A stretch of DNA of 64,000 bases from Actinernus sp. WN-2022 (GCA_030867875.1 JAOWCC010001634.1:135186022-135250021); one strand, 5' to 3'. Shown: positions 11,452 through 20,924, counted from the first letter of the stretch. The notes: generated from the sequence alone by a model not told the origin. Translations and numbers: made by a program.

Positions 11452-14400
11452 CTAATATAGATTCAAAAACTGTTTAGTAAGACTTGATTTAAATAACTTT
11501 CTAGAATGTAGTGTCTTAATGTCTTCACAAATTGAATTCCAGGTTGTGACACCATTGTAACGTAAGCTGAATTTACCGTAATTTGTACGAACTTTTGGAG
11601 TATAATAAGTACATTTAGAGGCTAGTCTAGTATTATAAGTATGTACTTTTTTGATTGGAATGAAAAAATCTTTGAACATAGTTGGAAGATTATTGTTGTA
11701 AAAGTCAAACATGAAAAGAGCAGTATGCAAATAAACCAAATCTTGCAATTTTATAATATTCAACTTTGTAAAGAGGGGGCTTGTATGTGCATCAAATTGA
11801 GAAAAGGTAATAATACGTAATGATTTCTTTTGAATAATGATTAATTTATTAAGTGTAGTAGTGTATGTATTTCCCCATGCAAGTAAGCCATAGGTAAAGA
11901 AAGGATATATTAATGAATAATATAAGTTAACTAAAGTACTTAAATTTACATAATGACGTATTTTCGTTAATATGCCAATCCCTCTTGATATTTTCTTTAA
12001 TATTTCTTGAGTCTGGATTTTCCAAGACAAATTTGAATCAATCAAAATTCCAAGATATTTTACACTATCTTTTTGTGATAAGCGTTTGTTGTTTATAAAT
12101 AGATCAATACCAAGGACTTTCTTCTGTGGGGGATGAAAGATTACAAAATGTGATTTTTCTATATTTAAAGATAACTTATTTGTATTTAGCCATGTATTAA
12201 TATTAGTGAGTGTATTGTTGATGGTTGTCTTCAAAGAAGTGAGGCTTTTATTAGAAAATATCAAATTTGAGTCATCAGCAAACAAGTGAAAATCACAGTC
12301 ATGAGAAGAATTAACAAAATCATTGATGTAAATTAGAAATAATAATGGACCTAAAACAGAACCTTGGGGAACTCCATAGTTTATTGGTTTATGACCAGAG
12401 ACAATACTACCAATAGAGACGAATTGTTGCCTATTTGATAAGTAGGATGTAAACCATGACTTTGGTAAACCCCTAATTCCATAATAATCCAATTTGTTTA
12501 GGAGGATGTCATGGTTCACCGTATCGAAGGCTTTAGTAAAATCGAGGAATATTCCACAAGAAAAAACATTATTTTCAATTGCTTTATTTATTTTATCAAT
12601 AATCAAGAGGATAGCATGGATTGTGGAATGCTTTGAACGAAAACCAAACTGAGTGTCACAGATTAGATGATACTTTTCAAGAAAAGTGATTAGACGCTTA
12701 TACACAAGTTTTTCCATTAAGATATTAAAAACAGATAATAATGAAATTGGGCGATAATTATTCATTAAAGTCCTGGATTCTTTTTTATAAACTGGGATTA
12801 CTCTTGCCACTTTAAATTTAGCAGGAACTACACCTAAAGTAAAAGATGCATTATAAATTATTTCCAGTGGTACTGAAATTTGTGATTTCAACATTTTAAT
12901 TATTGATACAGGTATACTAAAAGGACCAGTAGCTTTAGATTTGGAAAGTTTATCAATTTCAAGTTGAATTTCTTCAGATGTACAAGGGAATAAAAAAAAA
13001 CTATTTGATATAGATTGCTCAAGATAATTATAGGGTGATTTATTTGTAGATGCGATACTGTTTGCAATATTTTGGCCTATATTAGCAAAATAATCATTAA
13101 AATGATTAGCTATATCCAAAGGGTCAGTTATGACTTTCTCATTCTGTAGTATCAATTTGGAAGGTAAGTGAAACACTTTAGCTTTAATAGAAATAATTTG
13201 TTTTATGCCTTTCCATATATATTTAATGTTATTAGTATATTTATTAAAGTATTCATTATAATATTTTTTCTTGCTAAGAGCAATGAGTGATTTTAGGCGA
13301 TTTCTATACATCTTGAATTTTAGGAAATGATAATTATGTTTTGTGGATATATATTTCTTGTAATAGTTATTTTTTATCTTAATAGATGTTATTAAGGCAG
13401 GAGTTATCCAAGGTTTACATGATAGTTTAGCATCTTTCTTAGATATTTGCTTTAGTGGAATATGTTTGTCTACAATATTAGAGATTTTTGTGTAGAAAGC
13501 ATCAAAAATATTATCGACAGTACCATTTGATGGAAGTTCTTCAACCCAATTTATCTTCTGAAACTCTTCAATCAGGTTTGATTCATTGAATTTAGAATAG
13601 TCTCTTTTGAAAGTTTTACCCACTGATGGTATAGCACAGGCTTTATCAATTATTACAAAATTCGGAAGATGATCAGAGAGATCACATATTAAGTTTCCAC
13701 TAATAGTATAATGTTCAAGAGAATTAAAAAATATATTATCTATTAGAGTGGCTGAATGATGAGTTATTCTTGTTGGGTGGGTTATAAGAGGTTGAAATGA
13801 ATAAGAATTTAATGTACTAATGTATTCTTCAGTGAGTTGATGTGATTCATAATTTATAAGATTAATATTAAAGTCACCCATAATAAAGCAAAGTTTGTTT
13901 TCATTACTTATTAAATCTAATATTTTATAAAGATCTTGTAGAAACACATCTAATTTACTATTTGGATGTCTATAAAAAACAGAACAAAGGATATTTTTGC
14001 CTGTGTTAGTATCTACTTCAATCCAGAGAGATTCAAAATTTTCTGTGCAATTATTCAGTTCATTTCTTTCTACAAATTTCAAATCATTTGATATATACAT
14101 GCCAACCCCTCCAGCAGCAAAATTGCTTGGCTGGGAAACAAAACAATAGCCAGGTATAGTGATGTTGGTCAGCACTTCTCTACCTTTCTGAAATCTTATT
14201 TCAGATTGACCAATAATAGAAAAATTGAAATTTAAACTGCTAAGCATAATATGAGTTAAATTATCGAAATTAGCTTGTAGACTACGAATATTGCAATGAA
14301 TCAGAGAAAAGGGACATTTAGTACTTAGAATTTCCAAATTATTGTGAAAATCATGTGGAGAATAGTAGTCAAAATGAGAACTTTGAGAAATGTGTGAGTC

Positions 14401-14745
14401 AACATCAGCACTGTTTAAATATGGAACATTAGAGATTGAAGATATTGTATCGAGGTTAGATAAACAACTTATAGTTGCCTGAGAAATCCTCTTGGAACAG
14501 AAGCAGTTTGTATTTGAATTAAAGTTTAAGTCAATTAGTTCAGAATATGAAAGGGAATTAAATGGGAATATTAGATCTCTACAAGACAGGCAAAACCAGA
14601 GATCTCCTGTCCTAGAATAATAATTATATAACTTAGATGTTAAACCACTACATTTGAGATGATACCATAATACACATGAGTCGCATTGTATTGCTCTGGA
14701 ATTGTCTCTCACAAGCTTATTGCAACAAGGGCAGATTGAGGTCAT
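11452..14745 (-). CDS. LINE ORF2: PHD finger, APE endonuclease, reverse transcriptase (1097 aa)
   Basis: The protein nicks chromosomal DNA and copies its own RNA into the nick (target-primed reverse transcription). Residues 5-55 form a PHD-type zinc finger (C5, C8, C21, C24, H29, C32, C52, C55). Residues about 147-362 are an APE-like endonuclease with HCNIRSL, E182, YRHP (258-261), GDFN (290-293) and SDH (357-359). The reverse transcriptase spans about 600-900 with NYRPISLL (663), FLDFTKAFDTVNHD (about 733), GVPQGSVLGP (791) and the catalytic FADD (822-825). All key residues are present and the frame has no break, so it may be recently active. The start is the ATG just before the PHD cysteines. 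The clade (CR1/L2/Jockey group) is inferred. Confidence 0.9.
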   Translation of the reverse strand: MTSICPCCNKLVRDNSRAIQCDSCVLWYHLKCSGLTSKLYNYYSRTGDLWFCLSCRDLIFPFNSLSYSELIDLNFNSNTNCFCSKRISQATISCLSNLDTISSISNVPYLNSADVDSHISQSSHFDYYSPHDFHNNLEILSTKCPFSLIHCNIRSLQANFDNLTHIMLSSLNFNFSIIGQSEIRFQKGREVLTNITIPGYCFVSQPSNFAAGGVGMYISNDLKFVERNELNNCTENFESLWIEVDTNTGKNILCSVFYRHPNSKLDVFLQDLYKILDLISNENKLCFIMGDFNINLINYESHQLTEEYISTLNSYSFQPLITHPTRITHHSATLIDNIFFNSLEHYTISGNLICDLSDHLPNFVIIDKACAIPSVGKTFKRDYSKFNESNLIEEFQKINWVEELPSNGTVDNIFDAFYTKISNIVDKHIPLKQISKKDAKLSCKPWITPALITSIKIKNNYYKKYISTKHNYHFLKFKMYRNRLKSLIALSKKKYYNEYFNKYTNNIKYIWKGIKQIISIKAKVFHLPSKLILQNEKVITDPLDIANHFNDYFANIGQNIANSIASTNKSPYNYLEQSISNSFFLFPCTSEEIQLEIDKLSKSKATGPFSIPVSIIKMLKSQISVPLEIIYNASFTLGVVPAKFKVARVIPVYKKESRTLMNNYRPISLLSVFNILMEKLVYKRLITFLEKYHLICDTQFGFRSKHSTIHAILLIIDKINKAIENNVFSCGIFLDFTKAFDTVNHDILLNKLDYYGIRGLPKSWFTSYLSNRQQFVSIGSIVSGHKPINYGVPQGSVLGPLLFLIYINDFVNSSHDCDFHLFADDSNLIFSNKSLTSLKTTINNTLTNINTWLNTNKLSLNIEKSHFVIFHPPQKKVLGIDLFINNKRLSQKDSVKYLGILIDSNLSWKIQTQEILKKISRGIGILTKIRHYVNLSTLVNLYYSLIYPFFTYGLLAWGNTYTTTLNKLIIIQKKSLRIITFSQFDAHTSPLFTKLNIIKLQDLVYLHTALFMFDFYNNNLPTMFKDFFIPIKKVHTYNTRLASKCTYYTPKVRTNYGKFSLRYNGVTTWNSICEDIKTLHSRKLFKSSLTKQFLNLY

Positions 14746-14966
14746 GGATTAAGGTAAGTTAATAATTGCAATAGTATAGGTTAAATACATGAGGTATCTC
14801 GATGATTCACGAGTACTGCCATGAGTACTTTAAACGTCTCCATTAAATGGCTATCTGAATTATCTTGATCTATAGAATGAGTCTCATGATACATGTATCT
14901 CTCCATTAGGCTGCTACAGCTCCTCATTTACCTTTAAGATCTGATCGATCTTTACCATGAGATGTG

Positions 14967-15091
14967 TGTGGTATTTAGGACCCCGACTTACAAACAACAA
15001 CATTTATTGTCTCAAATAGTAATGGCGGACTTACATGTGTTTTCCCTACATCCGGGACCTTTCTATCCCATGATGCAGTGCGTACACCACA
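14967..15091 (-). repeat. 3' LTR of the Ty3-type element (125 bp)
   Basis: On the minus strand it starts TGTGGTG and ends ATACCACA, with inverted termini TGTGGT/ACCACA. It contains a CAATAAATG polyadenylation-type signal. It is identical to the 5' LTR and unusually short for this group. Confidence 0.93.
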
Positions 15092-15101
15092 TCTCCCCTC
15101 T
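15092..15101 (-). promoter_or_regulatory. Polypurine tract
   Basis: AGAGGGGAGA on the minus strand abuts the 3' LTR. This is the expected position and composition for the plus-strand DNA primer of an LTR retroelement. Confidence 0.85.
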
Positions 15102-15258
15102 ACTTAGTATTAATGTTCTTCTAAATCAATGTTTGTATAGAAGTTCTCTTATATGACCATAATGTCAGGTCAATGTAATAAAAGTCAAGTAAACTATCCT
15201 TAATAATATAGAGTTAACACATATCTCTAAAACCTAAGCTTGTGTACCTATAACCCCA

Positions 15259-15732
15259 CTAAGAATGCACGTAATCTTGCATCCAGGTCGGTGCTCGCCT
15301 CACGCGCGCAGGTCGCATAGAATCTGAGACGCTTGGTACAGGATCAAGCACAGGTGTTGGATCCTTTACCGTTGTATCTGAAATAGTCTCAGGATTGTGT
15401 GGTATTACTTCCTCGCTCTCTACACTCTTGGGTTGCACATCTTCTTGCTCTTCAGTGGCCTTTCCAACCTCAGGCTCAATGAATCTCTTCATGTGCGCCA
15501 CGTTCCTCATTTTGCTCCTTCCATCAGTGTCTTCTATGACAACAGCATTACCATCCTTTTTAACGACTCTGTACGGTCCAGGCTCATAATTTGGTGACAA
15601 TTTGTTCTCTCGATGTTGCTTCAAGAGCACTTGATCACCTTCGTTGATGGTGCTGTGTTGCGCTGAATTTCTCTCATCAGCATTCTCCTTTTGGCGTAGT
15701 TTTGCACGGGCGTCTCTCTCCCTCAAGAGTTG
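15259..15732 (-). CDS. Integrase C-terminal domain and tail, downstream of an in-frame UAA
   Basis: This is the same frame as the 1207-residue polyprotein, separated from it by one UAA codon. It runs QLLRERDARAKLRQKENADE, then GDQVLLKQ and YEPGPYRVVKKDGNAVVIED, a GPY/F-type integrase C-terminal module that binds DNA, followed by an acidic/proline-rich tail ending near PARVRRAPTWMQDYVHS. There is no ATG at its start, so expression would need readthrough of the UAA or an unrelated mechanism; otherwise this copy makes a truncated integrase. Codons after the stop keep protein-like character, so the stop is either recent or tolerated. Confidence 0.8.
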   Translation of the reverse strand, partial: QLLRERDARAKLRQKENADERNSAQHSTINEGDQVLLKQHRENKLSPNYEPGPYRVVKKDGNAVVIEDTDGRSKMRNVAHMKRFIEPEVGKATEEQEDVQPKSVESEEVIPHNPETISDTTVKDPTPVLDPVPSVSDSMRPARVRRAPTWMQDYVHS

Positions 15733-18700
15733 TTACCATTCTGCCTCCATGGCCCGGTCGCTCCGCACTCTAAGTTTCGGAAGCTTATCGCGGAACTTCC
15801 TTCCCATCAGCAACTCCGCTGGTGACATTCCGGTCACGGTGTGAGGTGTTGTCCTGTATTGGAATAGGAAGTCCTCCACAGCTTTCTTCCAATCCTTTCC
15901 TTCCAGCTTGGCAATTCTCACAGCCTTCAGGAGAGTCTCGTTGCACCGTTCAACTTCCCCGTTACTCTGAGGCCAGTATGGAACACCTTTCTTGTGTACT
16001 ATTCCAAGATAGTCCAAGAATCCTTCAAATTCTTTGGATGCAAAGGGTGGTCCATTGTCGCTACGGACGGTTTCCGGTAGACCGTGTGTCCTGAACATTG
16101 CCTCCATACACTTTATCACATGTTGCGCGTCTGTTTTCTTCACTAGAACTACCTCCGGCCAACGCGAGTAGTGGTCTACTACTACTAGGAGATGATCGCC
16201 TCCTGATACTTCAAGAAGGTCTACTGCAATGTCGGTCCATGGACCCTCGGGTAGTTTTGTTGAACGGATGGGCTCTGGCTTGGCTCTTTGTCCTACAAGC
16301 TGGCATGGGTGGCATGCTCGTATCACTTGTTCGACTTGCTTGTGCATCTGTGGCCACCAGACTTTTTCTCGCAACCTGGCCTTGGTACGAACTATGCCTT
16401 GATGTCCTTCATGAGCTAACCTGATAGTACGTTTCCACAGATTCTCAGGCATGACAATGCGATTTCCTCTCATCACCAGCTGCCCCAGGACCCATAACTC
16501 ATCTTTGAGAGCCTTGTACATGGTACCTTGTAGACGAAACCAGTTTCCTGTGGTCACTGCTTCACGCACCAACTGCAGTGTAGGGTCTTCTTTTGAGGTT
16601 TCTTCTACCTGCCTGGGCACTAAAGCTGCAGGCACTGCCTCACTTGCGATGCTACAAGCATATTCTTCCGTCTTATCAACATCTTCATCTTCAGTTTGAC
16701 CCACCGGAAGTCGGCTTAGAACATCCGCGGCGTTTTGTTTGCCTGGTATGTATCTCACGGTGTATCTGAACTGCTGGAGATACAGTAACCATCGCTCTAT
16801 CCTGGCAGAGGGTGGTTTTGCGCTTGGCCGCCCAAGTACAATGACTAGAGGCTTGTGATCTGTGCAGACCTCGAAGTCGATTCCGTACAAGTAAAGGTAA
16901 AACTTCTGACATGCCCATCTGACGGCCAAGGCCTCTCTTTCGAACTGTGAGTATCTTGTCTCGACTGGCGTAAGCTTTCGGCTAGCGTAATAGATGGGCC
17001 TATACGATCCATCTTCTTGCTTCTGTTCAAGTATTGCCCCTAGGCCAATGGGTGATGCATCTGTTATGATCCGGGTTACCGCACCTTGCTTGTGGTAAGC
17101 CATCACCGGTGCTTGGGTGAGCTGAACCTTAATCTCTTGGAACGCTTTTTCCTCTTTGTCGCCCCACTTCCACTGGGTACCTTTGCACGTTAAATCCCAC
17201 AATGGTCCCGACATTGTGGCAAAATTGGGGATGAACTTTGCGCAGAACTGGACTGAACCAAGGAAGCTTCTCATCTCTGACTGGTTATGGGGTCTTGGAG
17301 CCTCGACGATTGCCTTCACCCGCTCGCTTGACACTTTCAGTCCTTCTCCACAGAGTATGTCTCCCATGTAGGTCATGCTTGTGACGCCAATCTCACACTT
17401 TTGATAGTTGAGTGTCAATCCGTTTTCTTCCAGCTTACGCATGACTCTTTCAAGGTTCTCGTCGTGTTCCTTGTCATTTGCACCAACAACTCGCACGTCG
17501 TCATGGAGGTTGTGTGCACCTGGGCAATCTTTGATGATTTGCCACACTATCTGCTGGAATTTCTCAGTCGCCATATTCACACCAAACAGCAAGCGTTTGT
17601 ATCTGTACAGACCATTTGGTCCAGCAAATGTTGTAATGTCCCTAGACTCGGGGTGGAGCTCGACTTGGTGAAATGCCATGTTTAGATCTAATTTGGAGAA
17701 CACCTTAGCATTCGAGACCTCCTGTAAGGTTTCCTCGACTGTAGGAACTGGATGCTTCTCCCTCACTATCGCGCGATTTGCTTGCCTCATATCTAGGCAA
17801 ATTCTGACATCGCCGTCTTGTTTCTCAACGACCACTAAGGGGTTGACCCAGCTGGTAGGCCCATTCACTTTTTCAATAACGTCAAGCGCTTCAAGTTGCT
17901 CCAGCTTCTCTACGACCTTACGCCTCCTACTGAAGGGAATTCTGCGCAGGGGTTGGGCTATGGGGTGCACAGTCTTGTCAATATGCAGTTTTAACTGATA
18001 ACCCTTAAGTTTACCCAGGCCCTCAAACACCTTGGGGTACTTTGCTTTAAGAGCTGCTTTCCTGTTTACTTGCTCTACACCTCCTATTGAGCTAGTTGGC
18101 TTTACATTACAATTATTGATTTGCACACCAACCCTCAGAATATCTAGCAACTCAGAGGTTTCGCGACCCAATAAAGTTGCTGCTTTGCCAGGCATGATAA
18201 AAAACTGAGTGCACTGTGACAATTTTGTTTGCGGTACGCACACATTTAAGCTACACTTTCCTTTTAGTTGAAGAGGCTCAACAGATGCATAAGTATAGAC
18301 TTTTTTATCACACTTTGATAAGGTAACCCTCCCTTCTGTTATAGCCTCAAATACTTCTTCTGACATTAAGTTACAACTAGCCCCTGAATCTATCATAACG
18401 TTTATGAGCTTGTCTTCCACATCCAGCTTCAATGTGTTGTAATTTTCAGTGCTAGTAGTAGTAAACGCGTAGAAATCATCATTTGTCACTGAATCTTGAT
18501 CACCAGCTTGGCCTTCATGAACATTGTGTACACCCTCGCGTGAGCTTTGTGAATCTCTTCGCCCTCTTCCTCGACTCCTCTCTCGACCACGTCCACGACC
18601 ACGGCTTGAACTGCAGTCCTGTGTTTGCTTGGAGTGGCAGCAGACCTCGAAGTGACCCATATTTCCACACTTCACACACTTGTGTTCACGGGAAATACGA

Positions 18701-19356
18701 CAATCTTTGCTTAAGTGTCCCACTTTGTCACACTTCCAACATTTTCCATTGAATTTTGTCGAACTGTCATATTTGTGACTGGTTTTAACACTGTTTACTT
18801 GACTCTCAGGCATGAGAGTGAGTGCCTCTTTGTCATGGTACTGACTAACAATTTCTAGTAGTTTATTTAGAGTCAATGAATCTTCGCGATACAATTTTGA
18901 TTTTAGGGGTTTGTCTTTAATGTACGAGATTACATGATCTCTCACCTGGTTGTCTTTTTCCTCCCCGTAATCACAGTGCTCTACCACGGTTTTCAGGCGT
19001 GTCACGAAGTTGTTTATTGTTTCACCAGGGTTTGGTTTCGTTGCTAGAAACATCTGTCTCGCCATGGGGATATTTTTCTTCAGTTTGAAGTGTTCTGACA
19101 GACAGTCCATGGCCTTCGTATAATCTTTTGCTTCTCCTGTAACGGCACTCGGGTATGTTTTGAAAACATCTCGCACTCCTGGTCCAGCAATATGCAAAAG
19201 AAGGGCTCGCTTTTGTGTCACGTCAGCAACTCCCGAAGCGGCTACGTACAGCTCGAATTCCGCTTTCCATATTCGCCATCTTTGGGCCAATGTCGCCGGT
19301 TCGCCCACAGCATCGAACGGTTTCAAACCCGGTAAACCGCTTAAACATACCGCCAT
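15733..19356 (-). CDS. Ty3-type Gag-Pol polyprotein (1207 aa, ends at UAA)
   Basis: Domains in order: Gag capsid-like region (about 20-180); two CCHC knuckles, CWKCDKVGHLSKDC (206-219) and CVKCGNMGHFEVC (227-239); an Arg/Ser/Gly-rich linker; aspartic protease with DSGA (323-326); reverse transcriptase with LDLNMAFHQ (D557) and the catalytic pair in NLHDDV (D619, D620), where LHDD replaces the usual YxDD; RNase H with TDAS (D767) and FEREALAV; integrase zinc finger HEGH (982-985) with C1015/C1018; and the DDE triad D1046, D1100, E1136 with SDNG and NGEVER. Gag and Pol form one frame, with no frameshift between them. The order RT-RNase H-integrase places it in the Ty3 group. Confidence 0.93.
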   Translation of the reverse strand: MAVCLSGLPGLKPFDAVGEPATLAQRWRIWKAEFELYVAASGVADVTQKRALLLHIAGPGVRDVFKTYPSAVTGEAKDYTKAMDCLSEHFKLKKNIPMARQMFLATKPNPGETINNFVTRLKTVVEHCDYGEEKDNQVRDHVISYIKDKPLKSKLYREDSLTLNKLLEIVSQYHDKEALTLMPESQVNSVKTSHKYDSSTKFNGKCWKCDKVGHLSKDCRISREHKCVKCGNMGHFEVCCHSKQTQDCSSSRGRGRGRERSRGRGRRDSQSSREGVHNVHEGQAGDQDSVTNDDFYAFTTTSTENYNTLKLDVEDKLINVMIDSGASCNLMSEEVFEAITEGRVTLSKCDKKVYTYASVEPLQLKGKCSLNVCVPQTKLSQCTQFFIMPGKAATLLGRETSELLDILRVGVQINNCNVKPTSSIGGVEQVNRKAALKAKYPKVFEGLGKLKGYQLKLHIDKTVHPIAQPLRRIPFSRRRKVVEKLEQLEALDVIEKVNGPTSWVNPLVVVEKQDGDVRICLDMRQANRAIVREKHPVPTVEETLQEVSNAKVFSKLDLNMAFHQVELHPESRDITTFAGPNGLYRYKRLLFGVNMATEKFQQIVWQIIKDCPGAHNLHDDVRVVGANDKEHDENLERVMRKLEENGLTLNYQKCEIGVTSMTYMGDILCGEGLKVSSERVKAIVEAPRPHNQSEMRSFLGSVQFCAKFIPNFATMSGPLWDLTCKGTQWKWGDKEEKAFQEIKVQLTQAPVMAYHKQGAVTRIITDASPIGLGAILEQKQEDGSYRPIYYASRKLTPVETRYSQFEREALAVRWACQKFYLYLYGIDFEVCTDHKPLVIVLGRPSAKPPSARIERWLLYLQQFRYTVRYIPGKQNAADVLSRLPVGQTEDEDVDKTEEYACSIASEAVPAALVPRQVEETSKEDPTLQLVREAVTTGNWFRLQGTMYKALKDELWVLGQLVMRGNRIVMPENLWKRTIRLAHEGHQGIVRTKARLREKVWWPQMHKQVEQVIRACHPCQLVGQRAKPEPIRSTKLPEGPWTDIAVDLLEVSGGDHLLVVVDHYSRWPEVVLVKKTDAQHVIKCMEAMFRTHGLPETVRSDNGPPFASKEFEGFLDYLGIVHKKGVPYWPQSNGEVERCNETLLKAVRIAKLEGKDWKKAVEDFLFQYRTTPHTVTGMSPAELLMGRKFRDKLPKLRVRSDRAMEAEW

Positions 19357-19424
19357 TTCCTGTCTCTTTTATCTTCTTTAACTCTTGGATGGCTCTCGGT
19401 GGTATTACGGGCGTTTTCTTTTTT

Positions 19425-19437
19425 ATCCTCGTCGCCA
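19425..19437 (-). promoter_or_regulatory. Primer-binding site
   Basis: On the minus strand TGGCGACGAGGAT begins two bases after the 5' LTR. It starts with TGG, the complement of a tRNA CCA end, as expected for a minus-strand primer site. The tRNA species is not identified. Confidence 0.75.
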
Positions 19438-19439
19438 AA

Positions 19440-19564
19440 TGTGGTATTTAGGACCCCGACTTACAAACAACAACATTTATTGTCTCAAATAGTAATGGCG
19501 GACTTACATGTGTTTTCCCTACATCCGGGACCTTTCTATCCCATGATGCAGTGCGTACACCACA
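19440..19564 (-). repeat. 5' LTR of the Ty3-type element (125 bp)
   Basis: Base-for-base identical to 14967-15091. It should carry promoter and polyadenylation signals in only 125 bp. The gag ATG lies about 85 bases downstream. Confidence 0.93.
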
Positions 19565-19590
19565 ATGTGATAATACGTCTCCTGCTATCA

Positions 19591-19848
19591 TTAAAGAGGA
19601 GAACTGCTGCCAGCTCCTGATTTTGCATTAAGATCTGTTAGATCTTTGTAAGAAGTTATAATTCTTGCAGACGTATGGATGTCCTTCCTTAAAAAAATTC
19701 TCCCATTATAAGTCCAGATGAATTTGAAATTTAGGTTCTTCTTTAGAGCTAAAGCTTCCCTAAATAGTTCCCTGTTCTTCTTTGTTAGACTTTCGTTAAC
19801 AAATATCTTGTTGTGGGATGAATTTGTAAATCCAATATCTTGGGTGGT
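19591..19848 (-). pseudogene. LINE ORF1 C-terminal fragment
   Basis: An open frame of about 85 codons ends at a TAA at 19591-19593. It includes KIFVNESLTKKNRELFREAL, then KFIWTYNGRIFLRKD and a Ser-rich end. The 'vNE-LT--NR-LF--A' plus 'fvWT-nGrIf-Rk' pattern is the C-terminal part of ORF1 (RNA-binding chaperone type) in many animal LINEs. It lies upstream of ORF2 in the same orientation, so the two belong to one element split by the Ty3 insertion. An in-frame stop near 19849 marks the 5' truncation. Confidence 0.7.
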
Positions 19849-20924
19849 TTAACGACAGTGTAGCACAGACGTCCTTTCCCGAGTTTTGAGGGGAGACGGA
19901 CGGCTGTACACAGGCTAAAAGCCTTTTACCTAAATCAGCTTAGAAAATATGACTACAATGTTTCGTTAACGAGTAATTAAGGCGAAAATATGCAAAATAG
20001 GTCACGTGACATTTTGTACTCTTAATATCTCCTTACACGCCTGGCATAAGTTACCTCAAAATCGATCACTAAAAGCGAGCCAAAAATATATAAACCAGCA
20101 CATCTTGTTTAATTCGCTGTCAAATTTAACGAAATTTTCGTATGTTAATATTAAAATGAAATAACGTCTTTAGGATCAAACACGTTTGTATATTGACGTT
20201 GGCGTGACGTCATAACGAACGACTCCTTTTAAGGTCAAATTCTGCGTTACCTATACGTTTGAAATAAAGCATGTTATCACAACAACATAAATATGTGTTT
20301 TTGATTGCCGCAATTTTAAAGTCTCTACGATAAATATGTGCCGAGTTATTAAGAACTGAAGTTTGCTGTGACGTCACATTTTCTGACGTCATGGGTCTGA
20401 CATCAGTCATGCTTTCTGAATTGAATAAACATAAAAATACCATATTGCGGCTATTCAGTGTACAGTAAGTACAGTTCCTCTTTAAAACCCGAAAAATACT
20501 TGAATAGTTATTTTTAAAAGACGTTTTCAAAAATATATGACGTCATAATGACGTTTCCCCTTTTTCACTGGGAATTTTAAAGTATTTCCTCTCAAAAATC
20601 GAAAAATCTAAAAACATACGGTTGTGGCTACCGATTTACTCTTTTGATTGTTAGATTGTCGTAAACAAATATTTTAAACTCTAAAAGATGAATGAAGAAG
20701 TTATTTTGTAAATGGTTCTGTATTGAATATTTCCCGCCAAATTTTGGCGGGAAAATTGCCAAAATTCAAAATTTAATAACTTTTATCCCTCTTAACCAAT
20801 CGAACTCGGCTTTTCGGTTTCTTTGTTGTCGACATGGTGGGAAATCGAAAATATAAAATTTACTAATGTTCAAGGTAATTGAAAACATCGAGAAACCTAT
20901 TATAAATGGATACATTAACAGTAT
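19849..20924. other. Non-coding region rich in TGACGTCA palindromes
   Basis: No gene. GTGACGTCA or TGACGTCA occurs near 20208, 20370, 20384 and 20538 within about 350 bp, with related GACGTT sites nearby. 'ttcccgccaaattttggcgggaa' near 20730 is a short perfect palindrome. Confidence 0.5.

Larger units (their letters stand above)
14962..19569 (-). mobile_element. Complete Ty3-type LTR retrotransposon with ATGTG target duplication
   Basis: Two identical 125-bp LTRs (14967-15091 and 19440-19564) flank one gag-pol region. ATGTG stands directly outside both ends (14962-14966 and 19565-19569), a perfect 5-bp target duplication. A primer-binding site, polypurine tract and all enzymatic domains are present. 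Identical LTRs indicate very recent insertion. It sits in the inter-ORF spacer of an older LINE in the same orientation. The one visible defect is an in-frame UAA at 15733-15735. Confidence 0.93.
11075..19848 (-). mobile_element. CR1/L2-like LINE split by a Ty3-type insertion
   Basis: Read on the minus strand, the element runs from an ORF1 C-terminus (19848-19591) through a short inter-ORF spacer, interrupted at 14962-19569 by a complete LTR element, to full-length ORF2 (14745-11452) and an AT-rich 3' UTR. It is 5'-truncated, with only about 85 codons of ORF1 left. The 3' end near 11075 is an estimate, because no clear simple-sequence tail is visible. The spacer has related segments either side of the LTR element: 'ctgctacagctcctcattt' near 14910 and 'ctgctgccagctcctgattt' near 19604. 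Confidence 0.75.

Noticed and set aside
15395..19451. Many plus-strand and off-frame open frames across the Ty3 element
   Set aside because: They overlap the long gag-pol frame on the other strand and have no domain content; they are shadows of the real frame.
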